10,041 nucleotides of DNA from JANOQP01 sp044227705 (lineage in GTDB: Bacteria > Bacteroidota > Bacteroidia > Chitinophagales > Saprospiraceae): assembly GCA_044227705.1 (NCBI GenBank), contig JBGAWE010000173.1:1-10041 (forward strand), given 5' to 3'. The notes under the pieces are model-generated. The model was not told the DNA's origin, made no database searches, and was given only the letters and a program-made list of their open reading frames with translations. The translations under genes and the position numbers were made by a program. Positions 5,401-10,041 of the stretch are shown one piece after another. The stretch's first letter is position 1; each line of letters opens with the position of its first letter.

Positions 5401-7547
5401 GCCGTCGTTTGGCCGTTGCTCCATTTGTAAGTGAATCCGCCAGCACCGCCCGACGCGCTCACGGAGGCCGTGCCGCCGGTCGGGTTCTTGCAGTTCGCCT
5501 CGGTCACTTCGAGCTGGGCGAGGTTGATGATGGGCGGCTGCGCGATGTTGAAGGAGTCCTTGTTGGTGCACCCCTTTTGGTCGGTGACCGTCACTTTGTA
5601 GAGGCCGGGGCCGAGGTTCTGTGGGTCCTCGACGTTGCCAAGGTTGGGCGACCAGTTGAAGGAATAGGGCAGCACACCGTCTTTCGGCGTGGTGTTGATG
5701 GAGCCGTTGTTGAAGCCAAAGCAGCTCACGTCGGTTTTCAGGCCGCTAAAATTCACCTCGTCGGCCACAACCGCGTAGGTGCCCTGTGCCGTGCCGACAC
5801 AGCCCGCCGCGTCAGTGATTTCCGTCAATTTATAGGAACCTGCCTCCGTCACCTCGATGTAGAAGGGGCTTGAGGAGACGCTCACCGTCTCCGGCGAGGA
5901 GTTGTGCGTGTAGGTCAGTTCCCACGGCCCCTCGCCCGTCAGGGTGACGGGGATTTTCACGAGGCCGCCGCCGCCCGTCTTGCATATGGTTGCGGTGCCA
6001 CCGGTCGTCGCCTTCGGCAAAGGGCGGATGTGGACGCCGAACATGGCCACCGCCGTCTTCCCGCAGTCGTCGGTGACGGTCACCTTGTAGTTCGCATCGC
6101 TGTTGACGAATGGAGTGATGGAGGAGGTCGTCAGGCCGTTGCTCCACTTATAGGAGTACGGTTCGTCGCCGAAGTTGACGAACGGTTCGAGGAAGACCGT
6201 GCCGGGGCCGCAGTTCTCGACCGGGTCGGCCTGGATCGTCATCGCCTCGTAGTCGCGGATGATGATTTCCGAGTAAGGCTGGAGGCACGAGCAGGGGTTG
6301 GTGATGGTCAGTTTGATGTTCTCGTCGCCCTCCGTGATGCCGTCGTTGAAGATAGTCACTGGCAGCGTTGCCGTCTGCTGGTTCGCCGGGATGGTGAAGC
6401 TCGAAGGGATGTTCGAGTAGTCCACGCCCTTCGTGGCCGAGCCGCTGATGGCGTAGTTGACCGTCACCGGCACGTTGCTCGCCGTCCCGACGCGCTCGAA
6501 GACGAACTGCGCCTGGTCGCAGCCCTCGATGGCGATCTGGTTGTCCGGGTCGTTGTCGACGGCGGTCGTGATTTTTCCCTTGTTCCCGCTCGAAAAACCG
6601 GCGGCTTTGAGGAAGACGGCCGAGTCGCCGTTGTTGTCGCCCACATCGGCAATCTTGATTTTCACCCGGTAAGTTTGGCACGGGACGAAATTGGCCGTGA
6701 TGGTCGACAGCGTCGCCGAGAAACCATCGTACTCAAGCGCCTGGACCGAAAGGCTCGTGTTGCCTGTCGGGCTGCACTGCCCCGGTGGCGGCGGGGTGCT
6801 GGGCGGGACGTTGACCGGCGGCTGGTTGTTGCGGAAAAGCCCCGCGTTCTGCACGTTGTTCAACTGGCTCACCCCGACGTACGAAACCGGGAAGACCACC
6901 GGCGGGATCTGCGCGAGGTTGGCGTAGCCGTCATACGAGCCGACGATGCCCGGCCCTTTCACGAAGAAGCCGAAGCGGTCGTCGAAGGTCGCCGGGTCGC
7001 GCTCGCAGTACTCCTCCGAGGCGAAGACGTACTGAAAGGTGATCGGAGTGACCGTCGGCGTGAAGTCGAACTCGATGCTCGCCACATCGAACGTCTGCGG
7101 CGGGTTAGACGGGCCGCCAGGGCCACCGCCGCCGATGAGGCCGCCTGGTGCGCTCAAGGCGAGGAGCTGGATGTCCTGCAGCTTGCTGCCGAAGTTCCAC
7201 GAGGTGAGGTCGGCGTCGTTAGGTCCGATGCCGTCGTCGACGAAGCCCGTCGAGAGGATGGCCCCCTGGTCCATGCCGAACAGCGTGGCACCGTCGGTGA
7301 ATCGGCCGAGCTGCCCGGCCGAGCCGAGCATTTTGACGTTCTGGATGTCGAAGCAGTCGCCGCCGATAATCCAGTCGCGCACCAAGTCCTCGGGCTGGAT
7401 CCAGCCCTGGATGTCGATGAGGCCCAGCTTTTTCATGAGTGGAGAGAGGTTCTTGGGTTCGGTCTTCATGGGGTCGGGCTGCGCCAAAAGCTGCGAAAAG
7501 CAGAGGACTAGCAGCAAAACAGAGGTCAAAATCCGGCTCATAGGCAT
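2442..7547 (-). CDS. Giant T9SS-exported adhesin-like protein with choice-of-anchor L, Calx-beta, SprB, PKD-like and HYR modules
   Basis: A 1701-residue secreted multi-domain protein. Residues 1-22 are a signal peptide (R5, hydrophobic 6-20, likely cleavage after LLA). About 45-320 is a choice-of-anchor L domain, with FQYVFASEEY (171-180), DDRFGFF (189-195) and IADVGDNNGDSAVFL (299-313). About 326-435 is a Calx-beta domain (DYSNIPSSF, NDGITEGDENIKL). Two Ig/PKD-like segments cover 436-598. SprB repeats lie at about 604-668 and 680-745, three PKD-like modules at 752-998, and SprB repeats again at 1003-1292. An Ig-like segment (1299-1377) and an HYR domain (1380-1457) precede two final SprB repeats (1460-1609). 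A type A T9SS sorting domain (about 1624-1701: LRPNPTSG, DATGRLV, GVYQLRI) ends the protein. It should pass the inner membrane by Sec and the outer membrane by T9SS, and then be anchored or released. Adhesion, or surface-filament roles like SprB in gliding, are inferences. Two Met codons (7547, 7541) are possible starts. The frame is intact throughout. Confidence 0.93.
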   Translation of the reverse strand: MPMSRILTSVLLLVLCFSQLLAQPDPMKTEPKNLSPLMKKLGLIDIQGWIQPEDLVRDWIIGGDCFDIQNVKMLGSAGQLGRFTDGATLFGMDQGAILSTGFVDDGIGPNDADLTSWNFGSKLQDIQLLALSAPGGLIGGGGPGGPSNPPQTFDVASIEFDFTPTVTPITFQYVFASEEYCERDPATFDDRFGFFVKGPGIVGSYDGYANLAQIPPVVFPVSYVGVSQLNNVQNAGLFRNNQPPVNVPPSTPPPPGQCSPTGNTSLSVQALEYDGFSATLSTITANFVPCQTYRVKIKIADVGDNNGDSAVFLKAAGFSSGNKGKITTAVDNDPDNQIAIEGCDQAQFVFERVGTASNVPVTVNYAISGSATKGVDYSNIPSSFTIPANQQTATLPVTIFNDGITEGDENIKLTITNPCSCLQPYSEIIIRDYEAMTIQADPVENCGPGTVFLEPFVNFGDEPYSYKWSNGLTTSSITPFVNSDANYKVTVTDDCGKTAVAMFGVHIRPLPKATTGGTATICKTGGGGLVKIPVTLTGEGPWELTYTHNSSPETVSVSSSPFYIEVTEAGSYKLTEITDAAGCVGTAQGTYAVVADEVNFSGLKTDVSCFGFNNGSINTTPKDGVLPYSFNWSPNLGNVEDPQNLGPGLYKVTVTDQKGCTNKDSFNIAQPPIINLAQLEVTEANCKNPTGGTASVSASGGAGGFTYKWSNGQTTAIATNLGAGDYTVTATDQTGCEKTLTINVPGSFNTPTASAFANGSVTCGNQNVPLLGGGSSTGSIYSYLWTGGSFSGPVDQINAVAIAPGNYTLIVTNLQNGCTASATATVTGNVVLPAANAAVSGEINCTTSQVNLLGNGSSTGGNFNYEWSGPGLVGSPNSLNLQANQPGFYQIKVTNTTTGCINTAGVNVVLNNAQPTAAANAPDKLNCKTAQVQVYGNAGPAGGTFNYSWTTTGGQIIGSTNNATLTAGAAGTYDLLVTNTANGCTNTASAIVSATPAPAAAISASQNVACFGENSGSATVAASSGNPGYSYLWSDGQTSATASNLPVGPISVVVTDADGCTASASTSLTQPTQLSVTTSSTGQSIVGANDGTASATSAGGTAGYTFVWSNGQSGAIITGLEPGNYSVTSTDANGCTAVGTTIVAVAPCQLSITGNIDNVKCHGFADGSITVDLVNETGASNFNWSNSGSGPTITGLVAGTYTVSASDANGCTLVQSYIVNEPAALSVFSTQENVQCPGDEYGTATVTVSGGTPNYVYNWSNGSTGPVATGLGAGVHSVGINDANGCLTAYFVEILAIDLTPPVLILKTPTFAIDDNGKATLVVADFNNGSTDNCGIKTWKVEPLFFDCSQLGLQNVTVTATDAAGNATSEVGQANIIDNKPPTLVCPSNREAWSCNPVVAYSFPVATDNCLGNGGQFDLVSGLSSGVAYPLGVTTNLWSYTDKGGNVGTCSFTVTVHELPTVTTKAELPLCFGDCNGALTAQPAGGAGPFTYKWGNNQTTAKATDLCAGDHTLTVTDGGGCTTVQTFPLSQPTVLQITPSPVVNDIGNAGIGAITVTVSGGTPGYTFEWKKNGQLFASSQNLTGLQTGNYVLKVTDANGCVVSTQSLFVDNLLASNEPEWASGMTLRPNPTSGAAEIVFKGKAPKSTRVDITDATGRLVETLVFDKHQSSLALDLSEAAAGVYQLRILVDGEMVTRQLVKQ
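2445..2678 (-). other. Type A T9SS C-terminal sorting domain within the adhesin gene
   Basis: This stretch codes for residues 1624-1701. Its landmarks in order are LRPNPTSG (motif B), VDITDATGRLV (motif D) and GVYQLRILVDG followed by VTRQLVKQ (motif E and last strand). The domain is recognised by the T9SS outer-membrane translocon and is normally cut off when cargo is attached or released. A type A domain does not need a neighbouring PorP/SprF-like partner, and none is present. Confidence 0.9.
3672..5738 (-). repeat. Array of SprB-type repeats in the adhesin, interrupted by a second module class
   Basis: This stretch codes for residues 604-1292 and holds six of the eight SprB-type repeats; the other two are at 2721-3170. 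Each is about 65-75 residues with a core of the form C-x-G-x-x-x-G-S, a YxWSNG strand, a GxYxVxVTDxxGC strand and a linker. Two repeats (1071-1145 here and 1534-1609 in the distal pair) lack the first cysteine. The copies are divergent at the DNA level, so recent tandem expansion is unlikely. Three modules of another kind sit in the middle (4554-5294). Confidence 0.8.
4554..5294 (-). repeat. Three consecutive PKD-like modules of about 82 residues
   Basis: This stretch codes for residues 752-998. The three modules share the pattern C-x(4-6)-V-x-L/V-x-G, then GSSTGG or its equivalent, Y-x-W, a long loop, PGxYxLxVTN and NGCT or TGCI. The paired cysteines are 763/818, 845/900 and 927/984, that is 55, 55 and 57 residues apart. 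They differ from the flanking SprB repeats in spacing and in the GSSTG segment, and look like a second repeat class amplified inside the SprB array. The family assignment as PKD-like is by resemblance. Confidence 0.7.
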
Positions 7548-7568
7548 GGTTGAAAAGATAAGTTTGGT

Positions 7569-7635
7569 AAAAAAAAATCGGTTGAAAGAAAGTCTTGGGA
7601 GGTACGTCGGGATAAAGGTAGGCCAACTCCCAAAA
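7569..7635 (-). promoter_or_regulatory. Upstream region of the adhesin: T9 tract, inverted repeat and weak -7-like motif
   Basis: Within the 142 bases between the reductase stop and the adhesin start, the minus strand carries three items. A run of nine T (7577-7569) lies 21 bases before the ATG. An inverted repeat (7627-7635 with 7593-7601; TTGGGAG/CTCCCAA core, 9 bp with one wobble) has a 25-base spacer. The string TACCTTTA (7620-7613) in that spacer is one mismatch from TAnnTTTG, with no properly spaced TTG. This may be the adhesin promoter with an operator or leader hairpin. It is not a textbook terminator for the upstream operon, because about 15 bases separate the hairpin from the T tract. 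Confidence 0.3.
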
Positions 7636-7689
7636 GGGCTGCCCCGATTTGCCGGTTTGCTGGGATTTGGCGGATTCGGCCAGTCCGCG

Positions 7690-8715
7690 TCAATTCAGGA
7701 ACTTCATCAAATCGACCCCGTCCGGGTAGTCGAAAAGACCCGGCGATTGTGCCTTGCCAAAGGCGATGGCTTCAAAACCGGGCAGCTTCTTCCGCCCGAC
7801 GACGCACTGAATCTCCTCCCGGTGGTCCTCCAGCCGACTCAAAAGCCCGGCCTCGTTTTCATAAAACTCGTAGTTGACCGTTGAGATTCGGGCCTGAAAG
7901 CTGCGCTCTTCCCTTAAAATCAGGCAGCCGTTGTTGAGGTAGGGGATTTTGTTGAGCAGGAACAGCGTGGTCGAGTAGTCGAAGTTGTTGAGCCACTTGT
8001 CGTGCAGGGCCAGCTCCTTCCATTCGTGCGTCGCCTCCAAAAGGTTGTGGAATTCATGGCCGACGGGCGCAAAAATCTTCGACACGTTTCGGCAGCCGAG
8101 GCCGAAGTGGGTGAAAATGTCCGCGCCGAGCGCGTACAAATCGGCCATCGTCTCCGACCCGTCGAGCACGGCGACGGAGGTCCTGTTCCGCCGGATGACG
8201 TTGGGGTATTTCCCGAAATACCGCTCGAAATAGCGCGACGTGTTGTTCGACCCCGTCGCAATCACCGCGTCGAAACCGGCCAGCTTGTCGGTGAAATGGA
8301 TGTAGTCCCAAATTTGGAAGTCCATCTCTGCCAGCTTTTTTATCAAAAAGGGGAAGAGCCGTTTGTCCTTTTCAGAAAGTTTGACCAGCCCTTTTTGCCC
8401 GCTGACAAAAACACAGAGCCAATCAAAAAAACCGACGAGCGGGATATTTCCCGCCATGACGATGCCGATTGTTTTACCGGGAAATTCGCGGTCGGCGATG
8501 GGGTAGGAGGTTGCCCAGTTTTTCAAAAGCTGCCGGTCGAGCAGGTTCTCGGCGATGGCCCGCAGCGCGGCCCGCTGGCTCTTTTCTGTGAACCAGCGGT
8601 TCTCCAAAAAACTCTGGTTGACAGTTGCTGAAAACTCAGCATCCGGCTCGGCGAGGCGCTCCTTTAAATAGTCACCCAGCCGCCCGAGCAGCTCGAGTCG
8701 TTGGTCGAGCTTCAT
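7690..8715 (-). CDS. Acyl-CoA reductase, LuxC family (PF05893)
   Basis: A 341-residue protein related to LuxC, the aldehyde-dehydrogenase-like subunit that reduces activated fatty acyl groups to fatty aldehydes with NAD(P)H through an acyl-cysteine intermediate. Visible landmarks are GIVMAGNIPLVGF (84-96), the nucleotide-binding segment ATGSNNTSRYF (153-163), RRNRTSVAVLDG (175-186) and HFGLGCRNVSKIF (203-215), where C208 is the expected catalytic cysteine. No LuxD, LuxE or luciferase genes are present, so bioluminescence is not implied; many Bacteroidota carry such a stand-alone reductase of unproven role. No signal peptide is seen, so it is cytoplasmic. The ATG overlaps the TGA of the DUF1573 gene (ATGA, 8712-8715), which indicates translational coupling and one operon with the chaperone gene. 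The length is slightly below that of lux-operon LuxC (about 480), which is normal for this subfamily. Confidence 0.85.
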   Translation of the reverse strand: MKLDQRLELLGRLGDYLKERLAEPDAEFSATVNQSFLENRWFTEKSQRAALRAIAENLLDRQLLKNWATSYPIADREFPGKTIGIVMAGNIPLVGFFDWLCVFVSGQKGLVKLSEKDKRLFPFLIKKLAEMDFQIWDYIHFTDKLAGFDAVIATGSNNTSRYFERYFGKYPNVIRRNRTSVAVLDGSETMADLYALGADIFTHFGLGCRNVSKIFAPVGHEFHNLLEATHEWKELALHDKWLNNFDYSTTLFLLNKIPYLNNGCLILREERSFQARISTVNYEFYENEAGLLSRLEDHREEIQCVVGRKKLPGFEAIAFGKAQSPGLFDYPDGVDLMKFLN

Positions 8716-9158
8716 TTCACGAGGTCGTAGTGGTATTTCAAAACATCGAACCGTGGGTTGCCCGCCGCGTCGCGCTGCTTCCAGATGACGCGGATTTCGA
8801 TGGTCTCCGACGAGTCCTTTTCGGTTGAATTAAAGGTCACGTCGAACCGCCCGCCCTCGCCCGGTTTTTTCGCAGTCCTCGGAAATTCGACCGTCGTGCA
8901 GTCGCAGGCGTCGATGATTTCGACCTGAACATCAGCCGACGTTGTGTTGGTGAAATCGTAGAAAAAGCTGCGCTTCTCGCCCTTTTTCACCTTTCCGAGT
9001 TCAACGAAGGGCTTTTCCCATTTGACCCAATCGGCAGGTTTCGGGGCAGGTTTCACGGCGGTTTCGGCCGGTTTGGACGCGGTGGGCATCGCCTTTTTTG
9101 TTGGATGACAGGCCACCGCAATCAGCGCGAGGAGAACAGTTTTTGCAAAAATTTTCAT
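8712..9158 (-). CDS. DUF1573-domain lipoprotein
   Basis: A 148-residue small exported protein. Residues 1-16 are a short hydrophobic signal that ends in AVAC. C17 is the likely lipidated cysteine, although the -3 position (A) is not an ideal lipobox residue. A Lys/Pro/Ala/Thr-rich linker (18-45) leads to a DUF1573 domain (about 47-148). Its hallmarks are FVELGKVKKGE, FYDFTNTTSADVQV and the cysteine motif DACDCTTVEFP (83-93). The domain has an immunoglobulin-like beta-sandwich fold (ASH/MSP-like relatives) and its function is not known. It would sit on the periplasmic side of a membrane. The gene starts 15 bp after the hscA-like stop and overlaps the reductase start by 4 bp, so it is the middle gene of a three-gene operon. 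Its cysteine pair is spaced C-x-C, as in typical DUF1573 proteins, but has Asp where Gly is usual. Confidence 0.85.
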   Translation of the reverse strand: MKIFAKTVLLALIAVACHPTKKAMPTASKPAETAVKPAPKPADWVKWEKPFVELGKVKKGEKRSFFYDFTNTTSADVQVEIIDACDCTTVEFPRTAKKPGEGGRFDVTFNSTEKDSSETIEIRVIWKQRDAAGNPRFDVLKYHYDLVK

Positions 9159-9173
9159 GGAATTCAGTCTTTT

Positions 9174-10041
9174 TCAAATCGCCTTCCCGGCCAGTGCCTC
9201 CTTTATCGAGAAGTCCATCGCCCTGTGCGCGAGCGGAGAGGTGAACTCGTTGAAGCTGGCCATCGCCGCGTTCATTGCGTCCTTGTCGCTGCCCGAGGCG
9301 GCTTCCGAGAGGAGGTTTTTGAGCCGGATTGTCTCGGTTTTCTCGGCCGAAGAAAGCAGCGCGTCGTGCTGGCGGAGAAACCGGTCGGAGGCGTTTAACA
9401 CGTTCTTTGCCTCGTTGCGCGCCTCCAAAACGGCCCGTTCGGCCATGTCGCCTGCTGCGTTTTTGATCGAGTCGAGAAGCATCATCGCCATCTCCTCCTC
9501 GGTGATGCCGTAGGTCGGGCGGATTTCGACGCTCGTCTCGACCGCCGACCGCAATTCCCGCGCCCGGACGGTCAGAATACCGTCGGCGTTGAGGATGAAC
9601 TGGATGTCTATTTTCGGCATCCCCGCGCCCATCGGCGGGATGCCGCGCAGGATGAACTCACCCAGTTTCCGGTTGTGCTCGACGAGGTCTCTTTCTCCCT
9701 GATAGACCGCGATTTTCAGGTTGCGCTGCCCGTCGACGGAGGTCGTGTACTGCCGCCCGGCCCGCGTCGGCACCTTCGAGTTTCGGGGGATGATGGTGTC
9801 CATCAACCCGCCGACGGTCTCGATGCCGAGGCTCAACGGAGTGATGTCGAGGAGAAGTAGGTCGCGCGAATTTCCTGCCAAAATGTCAGCCTGAACGGCC
9901 GCGCCGAGCGCGACGACCTCGTCGGGGTTGAGGTCATGAAAGAGGTCTTTTTTGAAAAAACCGGCGACCGCTTTTTGAACCATCGGCACCCGCGTCGAGC
10001 CTCCGACCATCACCACGCGGTCTATTTTTTCAACCCCAATT
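9174..10041 (-). CDS. hscA: Hsp70-family chaperone, HscA-like, 5'-truncated by window edge
   Basis: The C-terminal 288 residues of an Hsp70 are present, and the frame stays open through the right edge. The fragment starts at the end of the ATPase domain (VVMVGGSTRVP, NPDEVVALGAAVQ), passes the interdomain linker DLLLLDITPLSLGIET, continues through the substrate-binding beta domain (RQYTTSVDGQRN, YQGERDLVEHNRKLG, LRGIPPMGAG, LNADGILTVRA) and ends with a short helical lid. The segment ELRSAVETSVEIRPTYGIT, the short lid and the lack of an acidic EEVD-like or Gly-rich tail favour the HscA branch, which helps transfer Fe-S clusters from IscU, over housekeeping DnaK. IscU, HscB and ferredoxin genes would support this but are not in the window. 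The gene is the first visible member of the operon with DUF1573 and the LuxC-type reductase. The Hsp70 assignment is certain; the HscA subtype is likely. Confidence 0.85.
   Translation of the reverse strand, partial: IGVEKIDRVVMVGGSTRVPMVQKAVAGFFKKDLFHDLNPDEVVALGAAVQADILAGNSRDLLLLDITPLSLGIETVGGLMDTIIPRNSKVPTRAGRQYTTSVDGQRNLKIAVYQGERDLVEHNRKLGEFILRGIPPMGAGMPKIDIQFILNADGILTVRARELRSAVETSVEIRPTYGITEEEMAMMLLDSIKNAAGDMAERAVLEARNEAKNVLNASDRFLRQHDALLSSAEKTETIRLKNLLSEAASGSDKDAMNAAMASFNEFTSPLAHRAMDFSIKEALAGKAI

Noticed and set aside
2544..7511. Long plus-strand open frames opposite the adhesin gene (about 380, 450 and 535 codons)
   Set aside because: They are rich in Arg, Ala, Val and Gly, have no recognisable domains and lie fully antisense to a gene with strong domain support. 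High GC content and biased codon use in the true gene keep the antisense frame open.
7559..7588. TAAGTTTGG (7559-7567, plus strand), a full match to the LytTR half-site, with another GTT-containing 9-mer nearby
   Set aside because: The second candidate is 19 bp away rather than 21-22 and matches poorly, so there is no paired site; a single 9-mer of this degeneracy is expected by chance.
7219..7626. Minus-strand frame that overlaps the adhesin start in another phase and would begin with a TTG
   Set aside because: After about 40 residues it becomes an Arg/His/Pro-rich shadow of the adhesin signal-peptide and N-terminal region; no family resemblance.
8002..8631. Plus-strand open frame of about 209 codons opposite the acyl-CoA reductase
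   Set aside because: It is antisense to a clear LuxC-family gene and has no motif of its own.
7690..8715. Part of a bioluminescence (lux) operon
   Set aside because: Only the reductase-like gene is present; neither neighbour resembles LuxA, LuxB, LuxD or LuxE.

Overview
The window looks like a stretch of a high-GC member of the Bacteroidota, most likely of the Saprospiraceae/Lewinella/Haliscomenobacter type. The evidence is a 1701-residue secreted protein with SprB-type repeats and a C-terminal type A type IX secretion (T9SS) sorting domain, a choice-of-anchor L domain, a DUF1573 lipoprotein, a Bacteroidota-style 205-residue polysaccharide deacetylase, and start codons preceded by A/T-rich sequence rather than a strong Shine-Dalgarno. 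The genus is inference only. I see no tRNA, rRNA, CRISPR array, insertion sequence or prophage gene, and every gap between genes is shorter than 300 bases.

Layout. At the left edge is the 3' part of a plus-strand alpha/beta-hydrolase esterase. It converges on a minus-strand block, and a 10-bp perfect inverted repeat sits between them as a shared terminator. Reading the minus strand in its own direction (right to left in coordinates), the order is: (1) an hscA-like Hsp70 chaperone, cut by the right edge; (2) a small DUF1573 lipoprotein; (3) a LuxC-type acyl-CoA reductase; (4) the giant T9SS-exported adhesin-like protein, which fills half of the window; (5) a NodB-type polysaccharide deacetylase; (6) a LytTR-family response regulator.

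Transcription units. The chaperone, DUF1573 protein and reductase are packed as an operon (15-bp gap, then a 4-bp ATGA overlap). The adhesin follows after 142 bp that hold a T9 tract and an inverted repeat, so it may have its own promoter. It ends in a clear tandem-hairpin terminator. The deacetylase and the response regulator are 80 bp apart without a terminator between them and may be co-transcribed. They suggest envelope remodelling plus regulation, but no histidine kinase is in the window.

The most unexpected non-coding signal is in the 151-bp gap downstream of the response regulator. Two direct repeats with exact 9-12-9 geometry, each matching the published LytTR-type binding consensus at 8 of 9 positions, are followed on the minus strand by a perfect Bacteroidota -7 motif (TAnnTTTG) and then by the intrinsic terminator. 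This arrangement could drive a very short regulated transcript. It is a hypothesis from pattern alone. The rest of the window consists of recognisable families, and I do not see convincing evidence of a wholly new multi-gene system.
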